Shown: positions 40,171 through 53,566, counted from the first letter of the stretch. The stretch is 64,000 bases of DNA from Mugil cephalus (GCF_022458985.1 NC_061773.1:18200001-18264000); one strand, 5' to 3'. The notes: generated by a model from the letters alone, not told the origin. A program made the numbers and translations.

Positions 40171-42811
40171 GATTCATATTAATGTGTATTTAATTTGTGT
40201 GGAAAAATTACATCAAAAATATCAAATATAAAAAAATGTCTAATCGACCAAAGATTTCGCAACCTCCCTGCAGCAACTCCACGGATGCGGACCCCTTGTT
40301 GAAGACACATGGATGAGATAATTCAGACATTACAAACTGAAATATCTTGGAGGTTTGAAAAATTTGCTGGCAGAGAGTTCGATGAGTAGATGCCATACAA
40401 ATCTGTTCTTTTAATAAGAAGCACGTGTTGGGAGAAGATTAGCTGAGTTTTACATAGAGTCTTGACGCAGAGGGAGAAAACAAGCTGGCACAGCTTCATG
40501 GAGACTTTGTGATGATGCCAGACAACCAACGTGAAATCCAGGAAGTCACTGCTTATAGTGAAGAAATCGCCTGCCATATAACCTAAAATCTGTTCGGTGT
40601 TTACTATAGTTTAATAGTGCAGATGACACAAACAGGATGACTTGCTAATAAGCCTGTTTAAAGGTAGATATTCTGTCCAGTGCAAGTTAAAACACAGGTA
40701 CATTAATCATGGCTCGGTGGTAGTGAGACATGACAGCGAGCCGCAACGCACAACAGCAGGACCTCCGCTCCTGTATATAAAAAATGGCGTGACTAGAATT
40801 AATTTCTATCCACCGAGTAAACAATGTTTACAGTAATTCAGCTGTGGTACTAAAGATTAAGAGTGGGCCAAGCACTTTTTAATTGAAACATTATCATTGC
40901 ATTATCTGTTACTGATGAATGTGAAAATCAACATCACACCGTTGAATTATGTTGCGCATTGTTTATCTTACAAATCTGAGGTGACAAAGTTCATCACCTG
41001 TATTGAGCCTGATGATAAAAGCATACACGGTCATAAAGATAAAAGCTTCCCCTGAGTCACCGCAGACACGGAGAAGAAATGTAATCAAGCAGAGAGCTGC
41101 GTTGGTGGCACTGACCATAGTGGACGTGGATAAAACTATTTTTATTGTCATTTCCTGTACAGGTCATTCATATCTCTCTGGTCATGTTTATTCTTGCTCA
41201 TCCTAGCAGAAAAATCCAAGTGAGTCATGTGGTTTTATTCAAGGACCGGAGGTAACAAGCCAAGTTAATGGCCTTTGGTCGCCTGTAATCCACCAAACAT
41301 AGATGATTGAAATAGTTCCACGTCTGATAAAAGTCTGCAGAACAACCAGTCAAATGAGACTGTGTTTAAAAAAACAAAAAAACAGAGAGTTGTCTCCATC
41401 CTGAACAGACGTGGCTGGGTGGATCATTAACTAGACACATCACAGTGATGCTGTATTCAAGACCCCTGGCCTCTCCACTTTGCATTCCTGTCACAACCAC
41501 TACGTGCCTCTCGGGGGGGAAAGATGTGCACGGACTGATGGTCATAAGACGAGGTGTACCTTTTAATTCCCCGGGTTAAAAAAAGAAAGTGCCCATCTGC
41601 TCATGCCCGAGAATTTCATCAGCTCTGATAATTTTATTCAAGACTTGGGAAACTTCAGTCGGACCAAATATACTTGAACTAAACAACACTTTTCCTCGCT
41701 TGAAGCTGTCAAGTGGAAAAGTTTGAAGTCCGATCTCTTTACATCAATAATTCATGGAATCCCACTGATGTCGTGTTACATTTTAACATTTGCAGCTCCA
41801 TGTGAAACTCAGGTTAAGGTTTGAGGACATGTGTATACATAGTAATGGCACTGATTGACTTTCTCCATGTTCATGGTTTGTGAAGCAAATGGGGGAAATT
41901 GAGTTTCCATTCATTGTGCTACTTTTAATCCAGGATGCAGGTGTACTCTTAGTTTACAACAATGCCCCGTTATTGAGCATTTTATTGAACACTGCAGCTT
42001 TCTTAGATCAGTGTGCCTCGCTCACTGGGACTTTGGTGGCAGTTAATTAGAGTCAAAGAAGAAGAAGCACCTCTTTTTCATTAATCAATGCACAGACGTC
42101 TGGAGGGATTTGCAGAGGCAAGCTGCTGTGTAAACAATCGATAGCTGACACATAATGGTACCGCAGGGACACATAGATTTAGTGGCAGGAAATGCATTCC
42201 AAACCACCACAGAACCAAGAGAAACCACTCTGTATCAAGACACTCCACGTTTTATTTTGAAAGCTTTTGGTCCAGTACAGGTCCAAAGTCCAAAACAATA
42301 TAAGATGAATCCAAAAGCTCAAGGGAACATGGACACGAATGTTAATTCTAGTCAGTGGCAGCAGCGTTTTCTGCCTTGCATTTTTGTATTTTTAAATCTT
42401 CGTGTCAAAGTGTTTCTGCCTGTGGAAAACTTCATCGGAATGGAGTGAGTGTACACTGGCTCCATTCCACATTTAGGATGTCATTAGATTCCCTCAGCTG
42501 CACAAAACCTGAACGATTAGACACGCCAACAGCTTGTTCTGGGAAGTCAGTCAATGCTGAGTCTTTAAGACTGTATATAAAAAAAATGTAATGTGTATAT
42601 CTGTATATACAGTTTGTATAAATTGCAAGTGCCTATCCCACTCACAACATGTCATCAGTTTAGTTCAAACACCGCAGTCTGTGCTTAAAAATATCTCTTA
42701 AGACAAACACGAAGACGTCTTATCGCTTTTGTTTGAGTATTACAATGTGTATTTAGTCTGATAAAGCTTCTTATTCCGGTAGGTGTGTGAAACGTGTTAA
42801 CAGGAGCTCAC
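40171..42811 (-). other. mst1r intron 1 (5' UTR intron), no other gene
   Basis: Intron between the proposed noncoding exon (donor at 42811) and the acceptor at 39566. No recognisable protein frame on either strand. Confidence 0.5.
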
Positions 42812-43140
42812 CTATACAGGTCAGTTTGCGTCCTCTAAAGCCACCGGCGCCTCTGCTGCTCCTCCTCGCGCGGCTGTGTGGAGCTGATGATGGATCTTCT
42901 CCTCCGGCAGATTCAAGATTACACCTTTAATTGGCGCTAAAAGTTAAATCCCGCACGTCTACACGAAGCGCCTGGACATGTTGTCAACAGTTGGTTTCGG
43001 ATTCAACTTTACTAACTCCCCCGTGCATGAGTCGGTGCGCTGTGCCCCGGTCGTGTCGCTGCTCGCTCCTCCCCTCAGAGCTCCGGACTGACGCGCGCCA
43101 CGCGCAGCGGCAATGTGTTGCACCGGTTTCACGGTGGGCG
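42812..43140 (-). promoter_or_regulatory. mst1r: mst1r noncoding first exon and CpG-rich promoter
   Basis: On the minus strand a strong donor, CCTGTATAG|GTGAGC, ends an exon at 42812, about 3.2 kb upstream of the acceptor at 39566. From about 42840 to 43140 the sequence turns GC- and CpG-rich (GCGCGCCACGCGCAGCGG near 43091), unlike its AT-rich surroundings, which fits a CpG-island promoter. MET also has an untranslated first exon and a long first intron. The exact transcription start cannot be read from the sequence. Confidence 0.6.
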
Positions 43141-44280
43141 CACATGACGCTGTGAACTGACCTAATGTGAATATTGACGTTCAAAAGCGATTTCTATTTA
43201 GACTGTTCGCCGTTTTTATTTTCAGTCTTCTTTTTGCACTTTGGAGCATGTTTCAGAGCACCGGGGTGCTACAGTTTGCTTATTGTTTAGGCAACAGATC
43301 ACCATGCGCGTCATGTATGGAAAAGTGACTGTTGTTGAAGCAGGGAACACCACTACAACATGTAAACTATTTACAGTAAGCACCATGTAGGACGAAGACA
43401 CCGACGCTGAATCTGTTTGTCAGTCATTTATTTCTTTAGATGGAATAATTGTGCTGCCAACGTAAAGGCGTATTGGTTAAGGCGTGATTAGTGGTGGCAC
43501 AATGCTGGACTCCGTTAAGCAAAGCAGGATGATTTAATCACATCAAAGCATCGCCATTAAACACACTGCGTAATCAATGTGTGCATTATGTCAAACAAAC
43601 AACAAAACGGAAACGTTAATCGAGGATTGAGGATGGAGGAGTCATTGGCTTGCATTCAGATTTCTCTACACTGGCATTACGAACGTAATACCGCAAATTA
43701 CTGACAGCAGTCAACGGGCTACGGTCTTCCATCTGGAGTGATTCAAAGTGCATAGAGGTAATATGACAATGGTCCATACGGTCTTGAAAGCACAACAGGA
43801 ATGTCATGAGAGCCCATGTTTTGCCAGCAGGTCTCATAAGAAGAGAGAGTGCATTCTACTGCAGCTTTACATTTACAGTTGATTAGGCTCTTAATATTTT
43901 TCAAAATGATTTCATCGTACTAAAAAAGGAGATACAGCATTTGACGAATTAGGAGATGCATTAATAGCTCTGTTACAGTAAAAAAAAAAAAAATAATTTA
44001 TAAAAGAATGCCAGCAGTGCTGACGTTTCTTCCATCTGCTGTTTGATTAAAAGTTAAATTAAAAAATGCAGCCAGCTAAAATACTGCTTTAGTTTATATT
44101 GCACAGCCTACTTTATGTGGGAATTACATCAGGCGATCCCACAAGCAAGAAATGCATAGCTGACCATCGTTACTAAACATCGACAGGACTCCAGCCTCAT
44201 CCTCCGCTGCTCTTAGCACCAGGCCAGTCCGTGATCCGGTCACCGCCTCCTGCGCCTGCAGGTCAGCCGGCAGCGAGGGC
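43141..44280. other. mon1a-mst1r intergenic spacer
   Basis: About 1.1 kb between the mst1r promoter region and the mon1a stop codon. It contains the mon1a 3' UTR; I see no canonical AATAAA close to the stop on the minus strand. No other feature. Confidence 0.5.
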
Positions 44281-47200
44281 TCAGTAGGTGAGATGGCTTA
44301 GGATGAAGAGGCGATCCTCCTCCTTCCTGATCCACTTCAGCAGCTTGCTGACAGCAGAAACCGCCAAGGCCTTGGTCGCCAGCGGGCTGAAGCAGAGGTA
44401 GAGCTCGAAGCCGCTGGTCACCTGAAGGAAAGAGAGCAGACTGAGACGAGGGGCACGAACGAGCTGCACGAAGCAGCTTTGGCTCACGTTCAATGAGCAA
44501 ACTTGCTCCTTGTTTAAAGGTAAACGATTCGTTTTTTTATACAATTAAAAAGCCAGTGTTTAGCTCACCTTTGGTAAACTTTGTTAGTACCATCATTTGG
44601 AAGTATAAAGTATTGGCATCATTTACATAAACATAAATAATTTATTTCTCCATGATGCTAGACTAAATCTATCTATTGCTATTAAAACTATTTTCTTCTT
44701 ATTTTTAGCCTAAAAGCATAGGGATAGTTCAGTTTGTTTGATGCGGGTTTGTATGTTGTACTTGTTTGTGTTACTTTGTGACTATAGTGTTTTAACATGT
44801 TCACTCAGATGCAAACTAACCAACCAAACTCACAGACTAAAATAAACAAACTAGCAGCAGATGAGTTAATCCCCCGTTTTCCACTTTAAAATTCACGTTT
44901 TTGTCAATGGACCCTGGTGGCTTTAAACAAGCCATATAATAGGTTATCTGAAATAAGGTAAAGCTGTGATAATATTCTAAAAACAGCCTTTTAATATCAT
45001 CTTTTTTTTTTTTTTAAATCGCAGTCGTTTTAGGTGGCGAAAAAAAATCCTCAACAGCTGACTGCTTGGCTTCTGTGCCGGTGCTACTGTCTGCTTCTCC
45101 TAATTTGGGAGGTGTGCCAGCCCCCACCTACTGTAGGCCACACGCTGACTTCAGATAAATACCTCATATAAACTCACTTCACAGAAACAAACCGTCCCCG
45201 TCGTCTCGCCATCTATATTGACCATTTATTCAGTGCAGTTATTTCGCATTAGGTAAATGGAAAGTGCAGAATGAATGAATTTAGAGAATCGCTGCTCTGA
45301 ATCACATGCTCCATGGAACTTCATTGCCCATTACAAAGCAAACAGCAACCGCTGAGTGAGTGATGCAGCCTGTGATCGTGAGCACCATGTGAGAAATATT
45401 ACAACATAACTGCTTATTGCTCTGTAATATCTTTTTACTGCAGTCAATGTGCTGCAATGTATTGTGTTAGTACTGATAAAGAGTGAAGTGTAGTTTAATG
45501 TCATAGTCCCTGTAACTTACTGTATTCCAGTAACTAAAATATCTAATGTTTCTTACTTTTGCGTGAATAAAACAGGTGTATAAGAGTTATTTCTATAACG
45601 TTAAGGAACTGAGTACTGTGAACTCTTAATATTGATCATTTCTTTTAAATCTGAGATAAAAAAAAAAAAGTCATATTATTATTTTATAACTTAAGGCCCA
45701 TAATATGGTGCCCTCGAACGGTTATGCGCACCCATGCCAGTAGGTTTTCACTTTCACTGCAGCGGTAAAGGAAGCGGAGGGGTCTGGTGGGATGGTGCAA
45801 GCAGCTGTGGAGGTCTTGGTACAAGCCCATCAGTCTTTCCTGCTCCTCATCAGACTGGTACACCGGCGGATACTCCGGACTGGAGGAAGACAATCAACAC
45901 AACACCCATGATGAAACATGAAAAAAATAATTACTTCACAGAAACTACACAGAAAAAATCTAGATAGCCTGGATTTAATTTCAAAATCAGTGTTGATTAA
46001 TTCTACAGATCTGATCGCAGAAAATGATTTAACAGTTATTGGGATTATTGATTAATTTTTCAGGTAAGTTCTTTAATTTAAACATTTCACCAGGTATAAT
46101 TACCCACCAGGTATACAGCCCTGAGCTCTTTGATTTGTACAGGAAGTGCCTGAGCTCCGGGATGGCGACCTGTGCTACGGAGTAGCTGGGACCCTTGAGC
46201 GCCTCCTTCAGGGCCTGGTAGGCGCTGCGCTTACTCAGCCTCTCCAGGAAGCGCTTCTTGCAGTCAGACATGTTAAAAAAGTCCTCTCGGTCGGTGGAGA
46301 CCAGGATGAGGCAGAGCTCGGACGCGGGCTCCAGGTAAGAAATGTGGGCGTGGAAAAATCCCGCGGTGTTGAACTTTGGCAGGCAGATGGGCGTCCAGCC
46401 CTCGCCCTCCCTGAAGGACGAGGACGAGCCGACGAGGTTGAACACGAGGTGCAAGTCTATGTGGTGCAGGAACTGGTCCTTCTTTCGGACCAGGGTGACC
46501 AGGCGGTCGCCGGCCAGCAGGATGGAGAAGACCAGGCTTTTGGACTTGGCGGCCTGCAGGCTCGACGAGACCACGTCCCGGGCGGAGCTGGCGAGCGGCA
46601 GGCAGGTGACGGCGCTGAGCAGCAGGCCGGGGTCTCGGTCCAGCCGGTGCAGCAGGTTGTCTGTGAGATACTCGGAGCCGGCCAGCAGGCGGCGCAGGTC
46701 GTAGTTCTGCTTGTGCTGGAAGATGTGGTTGAGCTGGGTGAGGGTGAGCAGGCTCACGATCTGGTAGTAGATGTACTGCAGCTCCCGCAGCAGCTCCTTG
46801 TCCGACTGACAGGTCCGGGACACGCCCACCAGGACCAGAGGACTCTTGGTGAGGAAAACCACTTTGCACCCATCTGACACAAACACGTGAGCAGACGTTA
46901 GATTGGACCCGACATATTTGTTTTGACACATTTGAAAACGCACTTTTAACTCGTGTATCTGTCACCGATTAAAGTCTGTTCTGACCTGCGTGGATGGAGC
47001 GGATGATGTTTTTCTCAGCCTCCACGAAGGAAACGAGGGCCATCATCACGCCCATGGTGCTCGACAGAGCTTCCTCCGTGCCGTAGCGGGTGTAGATCGG
47101 CTTTCCCGCTTCGCTCAACACGAACACGTGTTTTCTGTGACTCCGCCACGCCTCGCTAGTCACGTCCTCCTCCTTGGGCCTACTCTCCGAGTGCTGCTCG

Positions 47201-49601
47201 TCTACGGCTTTGTCCCCAACCAGCACCTGGAGCTCCTCTGCGCACTGGCCGTCGGGCTCGTCCAGCTCAGCTGCACTCAGGCTCTCTTCCTCAGTGTCAG
47301 CAGTCAGGTCCTCAAAGGACTGAGTATGGACGAACATGGCGCTCTCCTGTCCGGCACCTGAATTAACGCAGGTAGAAATAATCATTTAGAGCAAACTCAT
47401 TTTAGTTAAGGGGCCACACTCAAACACTTCGATCTCCCGGGGGCCAGACCAGTAATACAATAGCTTATTAACTTAAATAAATAATGACAACTCCTACTTT
47501 AATGCAAAGAAATACAAGTACATGTAATGAACAGCTGTAAATTTGTTATGTAGTGCAAGGTGCAATTTCTTATTTTAGTGAATATTTTCAGCTGTTATCT
47601 TCAGTGTAATTTTTGCAAATTCATCCCACGGACCAGATTGGAACCTCTGGCGTGCCAGTTTTGGCCCCCGGGCCTTATGTTTGACACCCCTGATTTAGAG
47701 TAAGATATGCATGTGTCCCGTAAAACATTTTTTTTTAAGTTAACCTGCATTGACCTCAGCTCATTCAAGAGACTCTAATTGACCGTACGGGACACATTTC
47801 ATCCTCCCATGATGCTTCGATTGGAAACACTCAGGGAAGAAGCCATGCGGTGCTCTCTAACAGGTGGAGCGGTTAACCACGCGCACATTTGCCAAACCAC
47901 CACTAAGTGCTCACCCTTCATCTGTCTTCTCTGTGTGCACTATCAACTTTGTTATTGGCTTTATTTATTAATCAAGCAAACTTCAGCACTTCAAATTTCA
48001 ATTAGCACTAGAAAGGTTTGTAAGAAGATTATTTGTTTTTGTTTTAAATAAAAAAAAAAAAAGACATCAGTGATGAAGATTCGATGGTTGTTTTGGTAAA
48101 TGTACACGTCATTAACACCTTTTGGTGAACAGCACAACAGCCACCACTTCCCTAAGCGTTCATATGGGAACCAGGGGCTGCAGTCTTTCCTGCCATGGCT
48201 GAAACAGCTCAGCTGGGACCCACTATTGGTTGGGTATGGATATCTATTTAAAAAAATAAAAAATTGAACATTGAACAAAACTTAACTGTTGTTAGAGCCA
48301 GTTTGGAATAATCAAACCTAAGGTAGAGAAGAAAAATACAACTCTGGTAATGAGTGAGCAAGATAATGCTGCAAAAATGTCCTGTTTATCTCCAGTTAAA
48401 CAAGAGCTAATCCAGACGACGTTGCATCATTTCCCCCGTCAGCGTTGGATTTGTTCAAGCAGGATGTAACGTGACATACGTCGGCTGCCTCAGACATGAT
48501 TTCACCGCTTCACACTTGTTAACATGCTCCCAGCGTGCAGTCAAGACCAGTTTACATTGTTACAATTTTTGTGAAAAGGATACGGCATCAATTCTGCCTT
48601 ATAACGCATTATTATTTATACACACTAACCTAACAGTGCATTTAGGACACAGTGAATTCAAGTGCTACTTATCATTACATATTATGTTGTTTATCATAAG
48701 AACATTGGCTTTAATCAACCGGCAAAGTGTATTTATGTTAAACGTCTCATTACACGAATAGGACCTGTGTCTCACACAAATACACACTTATTCGTCTGTG
48801 TCTTTGAGTGGACGTCCACTGACATACAGCTTTCCCTAACCCCTTAAACTAAACATCATTTTCAAAAGTAAATAACCCTAAAACCAGGCGTAAACCGAGT
48901 TGGTAACAAGTGATCGCTCTCAAATGCCCAAACAGATGTTAGTACAAACACACCATCACAAACTGTCAGTATATCCACCCCCAGCGCTGCACGGTGGAAA
49001 AAATGGAGAAGTCTGAAAATTTAAATGTTTCACAATCAGAAGAAGTGGTTTTTGTGGTAAAGTGTTGCCTAGAAACAAGCGGTCAGTGGGAAGTCTCACC
49101 ACGGTACAATTTTAAATTGCAGGGGCCATAGAGGAAGTTACAGAAAAGTACTATTGCGTTAAGTGTGACATTATTGAAGATTGTGATATGATTAAAATGG
49201 ATATCAACTGGAAGCTTCTTCTGGTGTGTTGGAAACATTGTACACATGTACTGTAAGCATGTTAGAGGTCTTGTCAGGCAATCCCATGGGGGTTTTACCG
49301 CAAGATGCCACAATACTTGAATAAGATTTTATCCAGGAGTTATTTGATCTACTTATCCATTCCCCAAGATGTTCGGATTGACATGGAGACTTTGAAATGA
49401 CAGTGGATTGTGACTTCTGTGGGTTGTGAAATGGTTCAAAATGTCATGATGCACACGGACGATAGCTGAAAGCTCACCTGGCTCGGTTCCCTCCACCAGA
49501 CCCGGCGTGGGGCTGTCTGCCCTCTGGTTGCGAAGGCGGTCAAAGGGGGCCAGAGTACCATTTTCCCACGACACAGCTGCCCTTTGTGTTTCTCCATCCA
49601 T
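44281..49601 (-). CDS. mon1a: Vacuolar fusion protein MON1 homolog A
   Basis: Five coding exons, in transcript order 49601-49478, 47357-46986, 46873-46108, 45879-45732 and 44421-44281, joining in frame to 1,551 nt (516 residues; human MON1A is about 556). Mon1 pairs with Ccz1 as the exchange factor that loads Rab7 on endosomes and drives early-to-late endosome conversion. The N-terminus carries G-T-L-A-P and [13 protein letters not shown], then an acidic disordered stretch. The longin folds start at [12 protein letters not shown] and include [42 protein letters not shown] and [11 protein letters not shown]. The protein ends [17 protein letters not shown], diagnostic of the family. The start is the ATG at 49601; the codon before it is GTG. 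MON1A is favoured over MON1B by the mst1r neighbour and by the N-terminal motif. Confidence 0.95.
47384..47700. mobile_element. hAT-like miniature element with 8-bp target duplication
   Basis: Insertion 47392-47692 flanked by exact ATTTAGAG copies (47384-47391 and 47693-47700), the 8-bp duplication expected of hAT transposition. The right end reads GTTTGACACCCCTG, inverse CAGGGGTGTCAAAC. The left end starts directly at CAAACTCATTTTAG, so the outer CAGGGGTGT tip is missing. It is noncoding and sits in the first coding intron of mon1a, about 27 bp upstream of exon 2. It probably uses a hAT transposase supplied in trans. Confidence 0.85.
47701..49477 (-). other. mon1a intron 1, no other gene
   Basis: Intron of about 2.1 kb including the preceding element. 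A 95-codon minus-strand open frame at 48278-47991 may be a tiny transposase remnant (see findings). No other recognisable feature. Confidence 0.5.
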
Positions 49602-50215
49602 CACTGCTACTTATGGCCGGGGAACGCACCTGCAAGACAAACTTACAAACTGACTGACAGACAGAGCGGCAGGACTAAAGGTCAGCAGCTTTCTACCTGA
49701 GCGTCTCTATGGTGGAGACGTGGACACTATAAAGTCAATCATACAGAGTTTATGGCCTGACTTTAAGGGATTTTTAATTTCAAACGAACCTTCAAACTAA
49801 AGCTGAAGCACAGTATTCTCACTATGGTCTCACTGGAGTCTATATCGTCTGGTAAAGTAATTGTTACTCTCATTCTTTACTTAAATCATAGCTTTATGAC
49901 TGAGTCTTCCTCCCTAGTAAGAGGCGTCAGATATGCTGGTACACAACTTCAAAGGCTACTTTGATTGCTAACTTTAGCACTGATTCAACAATACATAAAA
50001 CTAGCTGGGTCACGTTACACCGATTTAAAGAGGTCTCGTGACTCGTTCAGTTATATCCAAACCATTACCTTTCATTTCCGCAGCTGTCTGCCCTTAACAG
50101 TTGTGCTCCACAACTCGTTTGTCACAGTTGCAGCAGCTAGCTAACTAGCAGAGTGAAGGCAGAAGTACTTGAAATAAACCGTGCTCGGTTGCGGAAGTAG
50201 GAATTGTGGGAAATG
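49602..50215 (-). promoter_or_regulatory. mon1a: mon1a 5' UTR exons and promoter
   Basis: The coding exon has an acceptor CTTGCAG at 49630, so bases 49629-49602 are 5' UTR. Upstream, a donor ATGAAAG|GTAATGG ends a noncoding exon at 50069. The transcription start is probably near 50180-50215, where the minus strand has ACTTCCGC (ETS-type, inverse CGGAAGT at 50192-50198) and TTCCCACAATTCC (ZNF143-like). No TATA box is seen. These are common traits of housekeeping promoters, which suits a trafficking gene. Site identities are inferred. Confidence 0.5.
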
Positions 50216-51289
50216 AAGTTTTCTTCTGGCGAATCCGTCCGGAGTAGAAAAAAAAGCATCGTTTACAGTTATTATTGATATTATTATTATTTTAATACAT
50301 ATGGTAAGTAGTTTGGTAGCTTGATGTTGCACATTAAATGTTATAATTTCGATTTTTTTTTTAACTGACTTTAATCATTTTTGATCATCATGATGCATTC
50401 ATCGCAGTTTGGGAAACAAGCATTTGTGATGATTATTAAAAATTCGCAATGTTACAATCACTTAACACTCTTTCTTTATCTCCGAAACAATATGTTTTCA
50501 TTAAATGATCTAAAAGTGTAAGTAATAATGAAACTGATACTGATGTATTCTTCAATCTCCTCTAATTTGTAACTTCTTCAGAAAAGATATAATATATGGT
50601 TTAAAATATAAGCTATGTTTGACGTTTGAAAATGGACACTATTTAATTCATTAAAATGCTACACTGATACATTTTTTTAAAAAATCACGATGAACTGGTG
50701 CCGTAAGACACCGCCACGTGCGCCTCGGAGAGACACAGTCGCACCATCTACACTTGAAAATAGAGTGCCCGTCTACATCACGTAATATGGTAAAGCGTGT
50801 GAGCGGTTTCATGGTGCATTCATGTGCACCCCGTAAACTCTAAATCTATATCGAATTAGCTTTTTCATACATACATCTGTACATACATCTGTCATTACTT
50901 TGTTGTTGTTTTACTACATTCTCAAATGATAGAACAAATGATCATTATTATCACTCATTCCTGCATAGTCATACTTAAAAACTTTATTAAGAAACCAATC
51001 AAATAGTTTCCTGCCGACTCCACCAGATTCTTGTTCCACATGTCCGCAGCAACCTCACACAAATGACTTCTCTGGTGTCCCAGCCACACCTCCCTGATGA
51101 AGGGCCTGAGGGCAAAGGCAGGACTGAAACTCATCTACATCAGGGAACTTCTGTGCAAGATGAAAACAGGCTGAATCCATTTCGTCACTGCTGAGCCAAG
51201 TTTTGTGGTCCAGAATGCTTATCATTTGGTCTTGGTGAATGAATGCCTGTTTGTCTAAAAAAAAAAAGTACTGAACACGCTCACCGATA
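50216..51289. other. Intergenic upstream of mon1a
   Basis: AT-rich. An isolated CACGTG E-box at 50715-50720 lies in a short GC-rich stretch. No gene. Confidence 0.4.
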
Positions 51290-51735
51290 TTTATTTAATA
51301 CTTTGAACAAAATTCTTTGTTGGTAATGAAGCTTCAAGACGCCTCCTGTATGGAGAAACTAGTCGCATTCATTGCTCAGGTGGGATTTTGGTCCATTCTT
51401 CCACACAAACAGTCTTTAAATCTTGAAGGTTATGTGGATTTCTTCTATAAACTTAGTTCTTTACATAGATTTTCAATTGGATTCAAGTCAGGTGATTGGT
51501 GGGTCATTCTAGCAGCTTATATTCTTTCTCTGAATCCAGTTGAGAGTTTCCTTGGCTCTGTGTTTGGGGATCATTGTCTTGGTGAAATGTCCACCCTCGT
51601 TTCATCTTCATAATTTTGGGTAGATGGCACCAGATTTTTCTCAAGAATGTCTCTGTACATTTTTCCATTCATGCTCCCTTCAGTTATATGAAGTTTGCCA
51701 GTAGCATATGCAGAAAAACAGCCCCATGCCTCTGC
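51290..51735 (-). mobile_element. Truncated Tc1-like element, antisense
   Basis: Read on the minus strand, the sequence gives fragments of a Tc1 transposase: a W-G-C-F-like start at about 51720, then G-K-M-Y-R-like words, a D-N-D-P-K-H-T-like stretch near 51560 (P-K-H recognisable) and the S-P-D-L-N-P-I-E-N-L region near 51500, broken by stops and frame changes. The plus-strand open frame of 98 codons at 51317-51613 is only its antisense. The N-terminal half and both terminal repeats are missing or unrecognised, so this is a dead fragment. Confidence 0.75.
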
Positions 51736-53130
51736 AATATGCAGAGCATCAAAAAATTGGGAAAAACTCTTCTCCGTGTGTCTCCATGGAAATCTTTAGT
51801 AAAAAGCAAAATATTTATATGAGTTGAAGAGAAACAAGAGTGCATAGCTCCTATCCTGCTAAGAGTAGGTGCCCATTCTCTGCCTCAACACCCTGATTCA
51901 TGGTTCACATGGTCAAGACAAGAAACAAACACAAAATACTGAGGATTTAGTTGGCATTACAGTTGATGACCACAAGAGGGCAATATAACACAACGTTTTT
52001 ACCTTCACACACACACGACCTTAACTGGAGACAACTGGGTAGATTTGAAACAAAGAAACTCTTCATTTATGGATTTGGAGCTTAACCAGCTATGCAAGAA
52101 TTCTCATAAATTTGTTACACGTGAAGAATATGCGTTTTGTTGTTTCTGCATTTGTGGTACAAAAGCGACAGTAGTCTACATCAACTTTAAATCTTCAACA
52201 TTTGAAGGATAAATTTCGTTTATTGTTTTAAAGGGGATTTCTTTGTATTTAGGATGAATATAAAATTTTAACAATTTAGTTTTAATAATCTAATTTCTAA
52301 GATCAAATGTCCTCTTTGTTATTGCAGGATATATGGTATTTACAAAATATTGCCTCAGAAATGCATCATTGCTCCCACTGTGTAAGAAATCCGTATAGTC
52401 ACTACTTAGGTAGGTTGTTTTTAATCAACTGAACTAGAGCCAGAGGAATATTTTGAGTCACCTTAAGGAGGTTCTTAACCGATCAATTTATATTTATTAT
52501 TAAACTTATACAAATCAATTATAGCAACATTTTCATCCATCAAATGGACAACTGACCACATTTGTTTTGCAATCCAGTCATCCATAGATATAGACTTTCT
52601 GCTCTTTAATATGACTCGATTATTCCAAAGTGGCTGAAGCTGTGTTTATAAATCATTTCCCAGTGTAGGAGAACTTGTTGCTGGTACCCTGTCAACCCTC
52701 GCAGACCCCGAGGTCCTCCAGTACTGTCCTTTTAACTGTTCCCAGAGTTAGAACAAAAACACATGGTGAAGCCTCATGTTATTATCATGGCAGAGGACCA
52801 ACATTATTCTGTTGTTTCTTAGTTTTTAGCTCCAGTGTTTTCCTCACAGGGTCCCTCCGCTCTGGGAGGCTCATGACATCACCCACGTGCCGTGACATCA
52901 CATGACACGTGACATCTCAGCACAACAATAAACCACAACATAATCCCCGCACATCCCCGTGAATGGTTGAGTCGGACGAGGTCACTAAGATGTTAAAAGC
53001 AGGAAGTGGGCTGACATTTCGTCCTTTTGTTCCCTGGAACATACGGTGGGATATTTAACTAATTTTAAACTTGAAGATACTTGTCTGAGTCTGATTGTGC
53101 CTGAAAGTGTTGATGTATGAACTGTAACTA
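51736..53130. other. Intergenic, no gene seen
   Basis: No reading frame with recognisable similarity and no clear repeat. Confidence 0.5.
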
Positions 53131-53566
53131 GTGATGGAGAAACTGAAGCTTTCTGAAGCAATGAATCAAACTGAAGCAATTGTATTGAAATAGTTCAGTG
53201 TTTCAAACATTTGATACAATTAAATGTGACGACATCTGCTGGAAAAAAAGTGTACATAGCATCTGCAGTAAACAGCACCGCTTATCAATAAAGGACCTGC
53301 AGCATGTGCATTTTAAAATGCTTGATTTATATTCTTTCGATAAAATATTGATATGCTCGTGTGGCTGTGCCTTCATATAATGTATGAACTGTATGTTTTA
53401 GTTATATGATTTTTGGGTGGTAGAAGTACAAAATAAAAAAAAATTACAAAATACCAAAGGTGAAATGCTTGTGCAACTAGGGACTGTGGTGACAATGGTT
53501 GAATAAAATGCTTGTGAAACTGGGTGAGGGATTTGGGTGGTCAAAGATTTTTATTTAAAAACAGGA

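Noticed and set aside
46146..46877. 243-codon plus-strand open frame opposite mon1a
   Set aside because: Antisense shadow of the GC-rich third coding exon of mon1a, which is clearly the coding strand by protein similarity.
49599..49604. Mon1a start with two methionines
   Set aside because: The upstream codon is GTG; the true ATG is at 49601-49599.
50715..50720. CACGTG upstream of mon1a as a lysosomal CLEAR-type site
   Set aside because: A single E-box about 500 bp from the likely promoter without the GTCACGTGAC context is expected by chance.
51317..51613. 98-codon plus-strand open frame
   Set aside because: It is the antisense of a decayed Tc1 transposase fragment on the minus strand.
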